From NCBI RefSeq assembly GCF_904061905.1, contig NZ_CAJFCI010000013.1, positions 1 to 34,442 on the forward strand: 34,442 nt of DNA. The letters run 5' to 3'. The notes beneath the pieces are model-generated. The model made no database searches, had not been told where the DNA came from, and saw nothing but the letters and a program-made list of their open reading frames with translations. Both the position numbers and the translations under genes were made by a program. Origin of the DNA: Zestomonas carbonaria (GTDB lineage Bacteria; Pseudomonadota; Gammaproteobacteria; Pseudomonadales; Pseudomonadaceae). How positions within the stretch are numbered: the stretch's first letter is position 1; every line of letters starts with the position of its first letter. Shown here one piece after another: positions 25,143-32,539 of the stretch.

Positions 25143-26235
25143 ACCTCGTGCCCGCCAGCTCGGCCTGGATATGCCCGGCCGCCCCGGCCCACACAACGCG
25201 ATCACCGACGTGCCCGGCGTGCTGGTCGGCTACAGCACCCTCAACGGCCGCGCCGCCAGCGGCAAGCGCATCCAGACCGGGGTCACCGCCATCCTGCCGC
25301 GCGGCCACACGGCCGAGCCGCAACCGGTGTGGGCCGGCGTGCACGCGCTGAACGGCAACGGCGAGATGACCGGCACCCACTGGATCGAGGACGGCGGCTA
25401 CTTCGTCGGCCCGCTGTGCATCACCAACTCGCACGGCGTCGGCATCGTCCACCAGGCCGCCACCCGCTGGATGATCGAACGCTACGCCGACGCCTGGCGC
25501 ACCCATCACCTGTGGGCCATGCCGGTGGTGGCCGAGACCTACGACGGGGTGATCAACGACATCAACGGCCTGCACGTCACCGAGGCCGACGCCCGCAAGG
25601 CGCTGGACAGCGCCAGCGGCGGCGCGGTCGCCGAGGGCAACGTCGGCGGCGGCAACGGCATGATCTGCTACGGCTTCAAGGGCGGCACCGGCACGGCTTC
25701 GCGGCTGATCGAGGTGGACGGCGAGACCTTCACCCTCGGCGTGCTGGTGCAGGCCAACCACGGCCAGCGCGCCTGGCTGCGCGTGCTCGGCCAGCCGGTC
25801 GGCCACCTGCTCGACGAACCCGTGCCGGCCGGCCTGGAGCACGAGCGCGGCTCGATCATCGTGGCCATCGCCACCGACGCCCCGATGCTGCCCCACCAGT
25901 TGCGCCGCCTGGCCCGCCGCGCCGGGCTCGGTATCGGCCTCGGCGGCACGCCGGGCGGCAACAACTCCGGCGACATCTTCCTCGCTTTCAGCGTCGCCAA
26001 CCCGCGCCAGATGCCGCAGCTCTCCGGCCCTCGGCAAAACCTCGACTACCTCAACGACGAGTGCTTCGACCCCTTCTACCTGGCGGCGGTGGAAGCCACC
26101 GACGAGGCCGTGCTCAACGCCATGCTGGCCGCCGAGGACTCGCCGATGCAGAAGCCGGAAGGGATGTGCAAGGCACTCGACGGCCAGCGGTTGCTGGCGG
26201 TGCTGCATGAGCAGAGTGGGGGCTTGCGTTCGTGA
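25135..26235 (+). CDS. P1-family aminopeptidase (DmpA/BapA type)
   Basis: A 366-residue self-processing N-terminal-nucleophile aminopeptidase. The family precursor cleaves itself before a Ser that becomes the nucleophile; here the site is predicted at Asn277-Ser278 in GTPGGNNSGDIFLAFS, the Asn-Ser type reported for beta-peptidyl aminopeptidases (DmpA uses Gly-Ser). The N-terminal GPHNAITDVPGVLVGY and GNVGGGNGMICYGFKGGTGTASR blocks are typical. Members release N-terminal D- or beta-amino acids from peptides or amides. No signal peptide is seen, so it should act in the cytoplasm on compounds brought in by the coupled ABC transporter. The 8-base overlap with the permease argues for one function. 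Confidence 0.92.
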   Translation: MAKPRARQLGLDMPGRPGPHNAITDVPGVLVGYSTLNGRAASGKRIQTGVTAILPRGHTAEPQPVWAGVHALNGNGEMTGTHWIEDGGYFVGPLCITNSHGVGIVHQAATRWMIERYADAWRTHHLWAMPVVAETYDGVINDINGLHVTEADARKALDSASGGAVAEGNVGGGNGMICYGFKGGTGTASRLIEVDGETFTLGVLVQANHGQRAWLRVLGQPVGHLLDEPVPAGLEHERGSIIVAIATDAPMLPHQLRRLARRAGLGIGLGGTPGGNNSGDIFLAFSVANPRQMPQLSGPRQNLDYLNDECFDPFYLAAVEATDEAVLNAMLAAEDSPMQKPEGMCKALDGQRLLAVLHEQSGGLRS

Positions 26236-26272
26236 GGACGACAGTTCGGTAGCGGGTAGCCTGCTCGAGTAG

Positions 26273-26300
26273 GGTGGAAAACCGCGAAGCGTTTTCCACC
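26273..26300. terminator. Hairpin between convergent peptidase and LysR genes
   Basis: Perfect 10-bp arms GGTGGAAAAC (26273-26282) and GTTTTCCACC (26291-26300) around CGCGAAGC, centred in the 73-nt convergent gap; the family recurs at 16299-16325. Probable bidirectional terminator. Confidence 0.65.
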
Positions 26301-26308
26301 AATCCTCT

Positions 26309-27217
26309 CTACCTGCCCTCCCGCGCCTCGGCCTCGATCCAGGTCGCCACGCTGAGAACCTCCGGGCGCGGACGCTCCTCCGCCCGGATCAGCCAGTAGG
26401 CATGGGAGACGCTGTCGCCTTCGGGCGGGCCGATCACCGCCAGGCGGCCCTCGTCGATCAGCGGCCGGATCAGTTCGAGCCGCCCCAGCGCCACGCCCTG
26501 GCCCGCCAGCGCTGCCTGGATCACCAGGTCGTACTGGTTGAAGCGCAGGAAGGCCCGCGGCTTGGTCTCGCCCCAGCCCTTGGCGGCCAGCCATTCGCCC
26601 CACTGCAACTGGGGATAGCGCGGGTCGTCGAAGTCCAGCAGGGTCAGGTTCGGTATTTCGGCGGCGGAGCGCAGCTCGATGCCCAGGGATGGATGCGCCA
26701 CCGGCGCCACCGCGTCGCCCAGCAGGCGGCGCGAGCCGGGAGGCGCCAGGTCGGCGGAGGTGTAGCGGATCGCCAGGTCGATCCCCTCGTTGCGCAGGTC
26801 GGAAATCTGGTTGCTCGCGGACACCCGGATGTCCACGTCGGGATGCAACTGCTGGAAACGGCTGAGGCGGGGCAGCAGCCACAGCCCGATGAAGCCGATG
26901 CTGGCCGTCACGGTCACCGGGCGCAGCGCTCCGCTGGTGCGCAGTTCGCCCATCACATCCTGCAACTGCTGGATGGCGCCGTCCGCGCTGCGGAACAGCC
27001 GTTCCCCTTCGGGTGTGAAGGCGATGGAACGGTAGCCGCGCACCAGCAGCTTGACCCCCAGTTGCGCCTCCAGCGCATGAATCTGGCGGCTCACGGCCGA
27101 CTGCGTGAGGCACAGGTCCTGCGCCGCCAGGGTGATGCTCATGCGCCGGCCGACTGCGACGAAACCCCGGACCAGATCGAGGGAGGACAACTGGGCGAGT
27201 TGAAGTGACATTCCCAT
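26309..27217 (-). CDS. LysR-family transcriptional regulator
   Basis: A 302-residue regulator. An N-terminal winged helix (about 10-68; LAAQDLCLTQSAVSRQIHALEAQLGVKLLVRG) is followed by a periplasmic-binding-like effector domain (about 95-298) of the GcvA subgroup (SNQISDLRNEGIDLAIRY). Start 27217 is given; an ATG two codons later (27211) is equally possible. It is divergent from the MFS transporter across a 93-nt gap, so it most likely controls that transporter and its own gene. The effector is unknown. Confidence 0.92.
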   Translation of the reverse strand: MGMSLQLAQLSSLDLVRGFVAVGRRMSITLAAQDLCLTQSAVSRQIHALEAQLGVKLLVRGYRSIAFTPEGERLFRSADGAIQQLQDVMGELRTSGALRPVTVTASIGFIGLWLLPRLSRFQQLHPDVDIRVSASNQISDLRNEGIDLAIRYTSADLAPPGSRRLLGDAVAPVAHPSLGIELRSAAEIPNLTLLDFDDPRYPQLQWGEWLAAKGWGETKPRAFLRFNQYDLVIQAALAGQGVALGRLELIRPLIDEGRLAVIGPPEGDSVSHAYWLIRAEERPRPEVLSVATWIEAEAREGR

Positions 27218-27310
27218 GGCTCATGCGACCGGTAGGAAAGATCGATTGAAGCACAGGCGTGGCCTCCCCTGTAATCACTCCTGACATTCGGCGCCGACAG
27301 GAGACCCGAC

Positions 27311-28549
27311 ATGACCACGACAACTCCGCATCGATCCGCACCCTGGCTGAAACGGGCCTGGGTACTGGTGCTGGCCGGCGGCATCGTCATGGGCCTCGCC
27401 CTCGGCGTGCGCCACGTGCAGGGCCTGTTCCTGCTGCCGATCACCCTGGACAGGGGCTGGTCGCGGGAAGTCTTCGCCATGGCGATGGCGATCCAGAACC
27501 TGATGTGGGGGCTCTTCCAGCCCTTCACCGGCATGCTGGCCGACCGCTTCGGCTCGGCCAAGGTCATCTTCGGCGGGCTGTTCTTCTACGCCGTGGGCCT
27601 GTTCTTCATGGCCCATGCCGCGACGCCGGCGGCATTCGTCTGGAGCGCCGGGCTGTGCATCGGCCTCGCCTTGTCGGGGACGACCTTCGGCGTGGTCTAC
27701 GGCGCGCTCAGCCGCCTCGTCTCCCCCGAGCGGCGAAGCTGGGCGCTCGGCCTGGCAGGCGCGCTCGGCGGCTTCGGCCAGTTCGCCATGGTGCCGGCGA
27801 CTCAAGGGCTGATCGGCGGCTGGGGCTGGAGCAGCGCCCTGGTGGCGATGTCCATCCTCATGGCGCTGGTGCTGCCGCTCGCCTTCCCGTTGCGGGAGCC
27901 GGCGCGGACGGCCCAACCGGGCGTCGCCGACATGCCGATCCTCGAGGCCGTGCGCGAAGCCTTCGGCCATCGGGGTTTCTGGCTGCTGAACCTGGGCTTC
28001 CTCGCCTGCGGCTTCCAACTGGCGTTCATCGCCACCCACTTGCCGGCCTACCTGCTGGACAACGGCATGCGCCCCGCCGACGGCGTGGCCGCGCTGGCCA
28101 TCATCGCCCTGGCCAACATCGCCGGCACCTACTGGTGCGGCCAGATGGGCGACTGGTACCGCCGGAAATACCTGCTCTCCGCGATCTACCTGGGCCGCGC
28201 CGCCGCCATGGGGCTGTTCCTGCTGCTGCCGATCAGCACCTGGAGCCTCTACCTGTTCGCGGCGGCCATGGGCTTCCTCTGGCTGGGCACCGTGCCGTTG
28301 ACCACCGGGCTGCTCTCCCAGGTGTTTGGCGTGCGCTACATCGGCACCCTGTTCGGCTTCGTGTTCTTTGGCCATCAGCTCGGCTCCTTCCTCGGCGTAT
28401 GGCTGGGCGGCCGCGTCTTCGACGCCACCCACTCCTACGACCTGATCTGGCTCGGCGCCATCGGCCTGGGCATCCTCTCGGCGGCGCTGCACTGGCCCAT
28501 CGACGACCGGGAAATCCAACGCGCAATGCCCGCCATGGCCCACACATGA
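27311..28549 (+). CDS. MFS transporter
   Basis: A 412-residue 12-helix major facilitator. The conserved loop 2-3 motif appears as GMLADRFGSAKVIFGG (about residues 75-90). Helix 1 (VLVLAGGIVMGLALGVRH) with VQGLFLLPITLDRGWSREVF resembles the oxalate/formate-antiporter-like and monocarboxylate group, so an organic anion substrate is plausible but not proven. ATG 27311 has AGGAGA upstream. Its stop overlaps the start of a 46-codon gene by 4 bases (ATGA). Divergent LysR regulator next door. Confidence 0.9.
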   Translation: MTTTTPHRSAPWLKRAWVLVLAGGIVMGLALGVRHVQGLFLLPITLDRGWSREVFAMAMAIQNLMWGLFQPFTGMLADRFGSAKVIFGGLFFYAVGLFFMAHAATPAAFVWSAGLCIGLALSGTTFGVVYGALSRLVSPERRSWALGLAGALGGFGQFAMVPATQGLIGGWGWSSALVAMSILMALVLPLAFPLREPARTAQPGVADMPILEAVREAFGHRGFWLLNLGFLACGFQLAFIATHLPAYLLDNGMRPADGVAALAIIALANIAGTYWCGQMGDWYRRKYLLSAIYLGRAAAMGLFLLLPISTWSLYLFAAAMGFLWLGTVPLTTGLLSQVFGVRYIGTLFGFVFFGHQLGSFLGVWLGGRVFDATHSYDLIWLGAIGLGILSAALHWPIDDREIQRAMPAMAHT

Positions 28550-28686
28550 ACACGCGTCGGCTGGACTGGAAACGGATGCTGGCGGCGCTGCTGGTCGCGC
28601 TGATCTGCGCGGCGGTTTTTCGCGCCTGGTTGGCGCCGGAGAACGTCACGGCCTGGTTGCGGATGGCGTCGGGGTTTTGTTTCTGA
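28546..28686 (+). CDS. 46-residue membrane peptide coupled to the MFS gene
   Basis: A short gene missed by length cut-offs. ATG 28546 overlaps the MFS stop (ATGA) and the frame ends at TGA 28684-28686. The product starts MNTRRLDWKRMLAALLVALI: a basic N-terminus, one hydrophobic helix at about residues 11-27, then an amphipathic tail ending GFCF. The topology predicts a single-pass inner-membrane peptide. Tight overlap suggests it is translated with the transporter and may be an accessory subunit; no family is recognised. Confidence 0.6.
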   Translation: MNTRRLDWKRMLAALLVALICAAVFRAWLAPENVTAWLRMASGFCF

Positions 28687-28702
28687 GGGGCCCGCAGCTT
28701 TG

Positions 28703-28793
28703 GTAGGGTGCGCCGTGCGCACCGTTTACCGGAGGCGCGCGTGCCGAGCCGGGAACACCATGCCGCTCTGCCGGTGCGCACGGCGCACCCTAC
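28703..28793. repeat. Paired inverted GTAGGGTGCGCC repeat
   Basis: The unit GTAGGGTGCGCCGTGCGCAC (from 28703) is mirrored by GGTGCGCACGGCGCACCCTAC's core at 28773-28793, with a GC-rich middle (CGGAGGCGCGCGTGCC). It is the cleanest copy of the paired element also seen at 5908-6001, between the MFS unit and the GNAT gene. Confidence 0.8.
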
Positions 28794-28859
28794 AAGAGCA
28801 AGGAATCGGTTTGCTCTCTGTGGTGAACGAGAGGACGGTTCACGCTCAAGGAATAAATC

Positions 28860-29405
28860 ATGATCAGCATCAGAGAGATGGGGATCGAGGAATACCGCAG
28901 AATCAGGGAGATCGACCGTTCGGAGCAGATCGACCTGATTTACATCAATCAGGGAAACTCGATCGTGAAACAACCGGCTGGTCATGAATGCCCGACATGG
29001 ACTCCGGCCGAGTTGAAGGAACTGGAAGAGAGATTCCAGTACGAGCTGAAGCACGGCGGCTTGGCGATGGGTGCTTTCGACGGAGACAAGCTGGTCGGAT
29101 TCGGCGTATTGGCCCATCGGCTACGGGGGCCGGACCACGACCGGATTCAGGTCGACCTGATGTATGTATCCAGGTCATATCGCCGGCAAGGTATCGGAAC
29201 CCGGATCATGCAACTGCTATCCGATGAGGCGAGGCGTCGTGGCGCGAAACACCTGTATATCTCCTCGACGGAAACCGAATCCGCCGTTCAGTTCTACCGA
29301 TCCTGCGGCAGCAAGCTGGCTCAGGAAAAAGATCCCGAGCTGTTTGAGAAAGAGCCTCACGATATTCATATGACGCTTGCGTTGGGGGAAGCGTCCCGAA
29401 CATGA
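28860..29405 (+). CDS. GNAT-family N-acetyltransferase
   Basis: A 181-residue acetyl-CoA-dependent transferase. Motif A, VDLMYVSRSYRRQGIGTRIM, holds the acetyl-CoA pyrophosphate-binding RRQGIG (108-113). Motif B, YISSTETESAVQFYRSCGSKLA, follows. Start ATG 28860 has AAGGA 7 bases upstream. GC content is visibly lower than in the upstream core genes, so it may mark the left side of the accessory region. The acceptor substrate cannot be read from the sequence. It stands alone on its strand, 135 nt before the PAAR gene. Confidence 0.88.
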   Translation: MISIREMGIEEYRRIREIDRSEQIDLIYINQGNSIVKQPAGHECPTWTPAELKELEERFQYELKHGGLAMGAFDGDKLVGFGVLAHRLRGPDHDRIQVDLMYVSRSYRRQGIGTRIMQLLSDEARRRGAKHLYISSTETESAVQFYRSCGSKLAQEKDPELFEKEPHDIHMTLALGEASRT

Positions 29406-29578
29406 AGGGTGCGAGGTCATGTGGCAGATTGCGGCCCCGGCGCAGCACCTAAGACTTGTCTGATTCCTTGAGCCGGCAGCGCATCTCGATGACTTCTACT
29501 TGGTAGGGTTTCCGATCCAAATGCCTACTGAGGGACAGACATGGCTTTAGTCATCAGGGAGGGGGACCCCACGACTAC

Positions 29579-29586
29579 GGGGGGGG
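29579..29586 (+). repeat. G8 homopolymer at the PAAR frameshift
   Basis: Eight consecutive G in the Thr-Gly-Gly codons of the PAAR start. A run of 6 or 9 would keep the start at 29541 in frame with the rest of the PAAR domain; 8 does not. Confidence 0.85.
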
Positions 29587-30438
29587 CGTCGTCACTGGCT
29601 CCTCGACTTTCATCGTCAACCACCGCCCCGCCGCACGTATGACCGATCCTGTCTGGTGTCCGGCGTGCAAGTGCATGGGCTTTATCGCAGAGGGGGCTCC
29701 AAACTATATCCATCTCGGCCTTCCTGTCGCGCTGGAGGGGCACACCGTGCAATGCGGTTGCCCAGCGGGCAGCAACCGGCTGATCGCCACGGATAGTTTT
29801 TTCGATGTCGAGGAGGGCGGCGTGGGCCGCATTTCCCCCGACCTTGCGGCCAGCGCGCAGGCGGCGACGCATAAATGGGCCAAGGCGCTGCGTGGCGGCG
29901 TCTTCAGCAATGCCTACACCGGCGGCATCCCTCGCCATGAGGTGCGCGGGCTCGCCCCGAACCACTGCGTATTCGCCAAATCCTGCACCGTACCGCATGG
30001 CTCCACCGAGGCAGGAACGACGACAGAGTCCGTTGGGAACTTCGGACGAGTATCCGTGCTTGGTACGGTCGAGCGGAAAGATTCCGCTGGCCAAGGGGCG
30101 GCGGTCGGCACCATGGCGTTGGGGCGGGTGGCCGGGCAGACCGCGCTGGAAGGGCTGGGTAGTTGGAGCCTTCGCGGCGCAGGGGCCGCAGCCAGTACCT
30201 TGCTACTGGCCTTGTGGCCGTCCGACACGGGTGACAGCGCTCTGTACAGCGAGGACGAGCTACGACACCTGAGTGCCGCCGCGACCCGTGTGCGCTTCCA
30301 GTTCCGGCGAGGCGCCGATGCTGTGGTGCGGGTCTACGGCTTGCACTCTGGAAATGGCAGCGTGCCGGTGGTGGAAGCAAACTGGATCGACGGCAAGCGT
30401 GCCATGGAGGCCCGGCTCGGTGGTGTGACCATTAGTCG

Positions 30439-31035
30439 GTGCTGACTGCGCCCACGACCTATCCCGGCGCCACCGAGGCACTGGACACCCTTCTGGTACA
30501 CCCTATCCCGGAGGGCCAGGATTCACGGATCACGCATTACCCTGGCCAGGACGCCGAGGACATCACCTGGCAGGACGTGATCGTCAGCTTCCCGGCCGAC
30601 TCGGGGGTGCCGCCGCTGTACCTGGTGTTTGCCAAGCCGGCGGTCAATCCGTTGGAGGTTGGTTCCTACAGCGATCTCAGCTCGCGCAGTCGGCGGGATG
30701 GCTTGGATATTGACCACATTCCAGCTCGGAGGGTGCTGGAGGCCACACTGCAGAGCGCCTTCCCGGATATGACTAGAAAGGAAACTGAGCGTTATCTACG
30801 GCAAGCTCCCAGCATCGCGATTCCGGTGCATGTCCACCAGAAGTACAGTGAGACTTACGGTGGTCGTAGTACCAAGGCCAAGCAGGCCCAGGATGCGACC
30901 GACTTGCGGGCGGCAGTGGACAGTAACTTCAACGCGATCAAACGCGGACTGCTGGAGGAAGGCTACGCTGAGGCCGACATCGAGGCTGCCCGCGAGCAAC
31001 TGCATAGGCTGAGTAAAGAACAGGGGTGGTACTGA
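30439..31035 (+). CDS. C-terminal half of the pyocin/PAAR effector (toxin fragment)
   Basis: A 198-codon open frame, nominally from GTG 30439. Residues 1-75 match the end of the S-type pyocin domain (DTLLVHPIPEGQ, FPADSGVPPLYLVFAKPAVNPLE). Residues 83-198 are the toxin: RRDGLDIDHIPARRVLE with His93, IAIPVHVHQKYSETYGGR with His131/His133, and the tail EADIEAAREQLHRLSKEQGWY. The paired His/Asp pattern resembles HNH or His-Me-finger nucleases but the fold is not certain. It has no proper ribosome-binding site, so it is probably the displaced 3' part of the gene from 29541 and would be made only if the frame is restored. The next gene is its likely immunity partner. Confidence 0.7.
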   Translation: MLTAPTTYPGATEALDTLLVHPIPEGQDSRITHYPGQDAEDITWQDVIVSFPADSGVPPLYLVFAKPAVNPLEVGSYSDLSSRSRRDGLDIDHIPARRVLEATLQSAFPDMTRKETERYLRQAPSIAIPVHVHQKYSETYGGRSTKAKQAQDATDLRAAVDSNFNAIKRGLLEEGYAEADIEAAREQLHRLSKEQGWY

Positions 31036-31508
31036 TGGACGCCAAAACCATTGAAAGCTGGGTCAAAAATCTGGGGCAGCCCTATGAAACCTTGGTAGCC
31101 AAGGGGTTGATTCCCAATCAGCCATTGCAGGAGCTGTATAAGGGGCGTGACTGGCTCGATATAGAGCCTGCACCAGGCTTGGAGTTAAGTTTCTGGGCGG
31201 AGACCAAGCGCTTCGAAAGGCTGTTCATCACCCTGCTCGCCACTGTGGAGGGCACCACAGAGTACAAAGGTGAGCTGCCAAAGCCCTTTGCGCCGGTGAT
31301 GTCCCAGTCTGGCGTGCGGGCCACCTTTGGCGAGCCGATGGAGTCGCAAGGCCTCACAAAGCTGCCACTGAACACCATGGTTGGCGGTTTCGATACTTAC
31401 CGGCTTGACCCGGCCACGCACCCCAATATGAAGGTGTCCTTTCAGTACACCACCACCATGCAGGTCAAAACGCTGGTCTTTTCCCTGATCGACAGGGGGC
31501 ACGATTAA
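31035..31508 (+). CDS. DUF6392-type pyocin immunity protein 1
   Basis: A 157-residue cytoplasmic protein, start MDAKTIESWVKNLGQPYETL, end LVFSLIDRGHD. The ATG at 31035 overlaps the toxin stop by one base (TGATG), the usual layout of toxin/immunity pairs; the family is found next to S-type pyocin-domain effectors. From residue 54 on it is identical to the immunity protein at 32539-33012, while the first ~50 residues differ at many positions. The variable N-terminal part probably fixes toxin specificity. GC content is lower than in the core genome. Confidence 0.8.
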   Translation: MDAKTIESWVKNLGQPYETLVAKGLIPNQPLQELYKGRDWLDIEPAPGLELSFWAETKRFERLFITLLATVEGTTEYKGELPKPFAPVMSQSGVRATFGEPMESQGLTKLPLNTMVGGFDTYRLDPATHPNMKVSFQYTTTMQVKTLVFSLIDRGHD

Positions 31509-31748
31509 CATTCCCTCTGCCAGGGTCTTCAAGGAAGTGTCCTGGCTATCCACTGACAGGTCATGCTCTGGGCCGCAGTTCGCCATGGGCGACCTCATCA
31601 GGCACTTTTCCGGCCCGACTCGGGGGGGCGCTGTACTGGTGCTTGCCAAGCTAGCGGTCAATTCACCAACGGGGTGTTTACCGAGGCTGACCTTGAAGAC
31701 CCCCGCGCCTGGATGCAGAAGATCAACGAAGAACAAGGGTGGTCTTGA
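31509..31748 (+). pseudogene. Orphan pyocin-toxin remnant R1
   Basis: Degenerate copy of an effector 3' end. 31585-31665 aligns with the pyocin-domain end of the main effector (FPADSG...VFAKPAVNP region, with several indels), then jumps to a divergent toxin tail, NGVFTEADLEDPRAWMQKIN, ending EEQGWS at the stop 31746-31748. The nuclease core of about 90 codons is missing. The stop overlaps immunity gene 2 by one base, so this is the scar of a second toxin allele whose immunity gene was kept. Confidence 0.75.
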
Positions 31749-32227
31749 TGGACGCTGTAACGATCAATCGCTTGATCAGGGGCCTTGGCCACTCCTACGA
31801 AGAACTCCTGGCAGACAGTGTGATACCGAACCTGCCGCTGAAGCCTTCTTTCGACGGGGATGACAATGAGGATCTCATCCAGACCCCCGAGCCGGGTGTC
31901 GAGCTGTGGTTCTGGGTGGCAACCCGGCGTCTCGAACGGATTCTCTTTACCTTGACCGAAGTGGTTGAGGGGGAGTCCGTCTATACCGGTGAACTGCCTA
32001 CTCCGTTCACCCTCAATATGAATCGAACCCGCGTCCGAGCCACTCTCGGGGAGCCCAGCGAGTCGAAGGGTCCAGTCAAGATACCGCTGCCCGGCGGGGC
32101 CGGGGGCTGGGATGCTTACCATTTGGGGAAGGCGACCCACCCCAATGCCAGGGTTATCGCTCAGTACTCTGGGGATTTGTCTGTGAACACGCTGGCCTTC
32201 ACTTTGGTTGACACCGGCCACAACTGA
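31748..32227 (+). CDS. DUF6392-type pyocin immunity protein 2
   Basis: A 159-residue paralogue of immunity 1 along its whole length but clearly divergent (MDAVTINRLIRGLGHSYEEL; GVELWFWVATRRLERILFTL; TLVDTGHN at the end). Shared anchors include ELxFW..T+R.ER, Y.GELP.PF, VRAT.GEP.ES, and a final H(D/N). It starts by TGATG overlap with remnant R1, so it was probably cognate to that lost toxin and may now serve as orphan protection against rivals carrying it. Confidence 0.78.
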   Translation: MDAVTINRLIRGLGHSYEELLADSVIPNLPLKPSFDGDDNEDLIQTPEPGVELWFWVATRRLERILFTLTEVVEGESVYTGELPTPFTLNMNRTRVRATLGEPSESKGPVKIPLPGGAGGWDAYHLGKATHPNARVIAQYSGDLSVNTLAFTLVDTGHN

Positions 32228-32273
32228 CTTTCCCTACGAGCCGGGGCGTTCTTACGCTGGAACGAAGGACAGG

Positions 32274-32539
32274 ATGGGCGCAGAGACAATCAATCGTTTA
32301 GTCAGGGTGCTTGGCCGCACCTACGAGAAACTGCTCGCAAGCGGCTTGGTCCAGGGGGCTGGTCGTAGCACCAAGGCCAAGCAGGCCCAGGATGCGACCG
32401 ACTTGCGGGCGGCAGTGGACAGTAACTTCAACGCGATCAAACGCAACGCGGACTGCTGGAGGAAGGCTACGCTGAGGCCGACATCGAGGCTGCCCGCGAG
32501 CAACTGCATAGGTTGAGTAAAGAACAGGGGTGGTACTGA
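32274..32539 (+). pseudogene. Chimera of an immunity N-terminus with a toxin tail (R2)
   Basis: ATG 32274 (AAGGACAGG upstream) opens a fourth immunity gene, MGAETINRLVRVLGRTYEKL, which stops resembling the family after about 28 residues. From 32361 the DNA is nearly identical to 30862-31035, the last ~58 codons of the effector. A 5-bp tandem duplication (AACGC, near 32441-32450) then throws the reading out of frame: the fused frame ends at 32516 and the toxin-tail frame at 32539. It marks a recombination joint. Confidence 0.78.

Larger units (their letters stand above)
29541..31035 (+). pseudogene. PAAR / S-type pyocin effector with nuclease-like tail, two frameshifts
   Basis: Reads as one interbacterial effector gene of about 497 codons split over three frames. 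Frame 1 from ATG 29541 (GAGGGA upstream) encodes MALVIREGDPTTTGG, a PAAR start, then shifts at a G8 run (29579-29586). Frame 2 continues VVTGSSTFIVNHRPAARMTD through 30445 (rest of PAAR, then S-type pyocin domain). A second shift near 30430-30445 leads to frame 3 (to 31035), which encodes the pyocin-domain end (PADSGVPPLYLVFAKPAVNP) and a putative nuclease tail with DIDHIPARR and HVHQKYSETYGGR. PAAR proteins tip the type VI secretion spike. The stop overlaps the first immunity gene (TGATG). Both shifts are of the +2/-1 type; sequencing error or slippage is possible. Confidence 0.8.

Noticed and set aside
29639..30445. PAAR protein starting at the internal ATG 29639
   Set aside because: The PAAR domain clearly begins upstream at 29541 in another frame; an internal start would lose the first third of the domain and has no Shine-Dalgarno.
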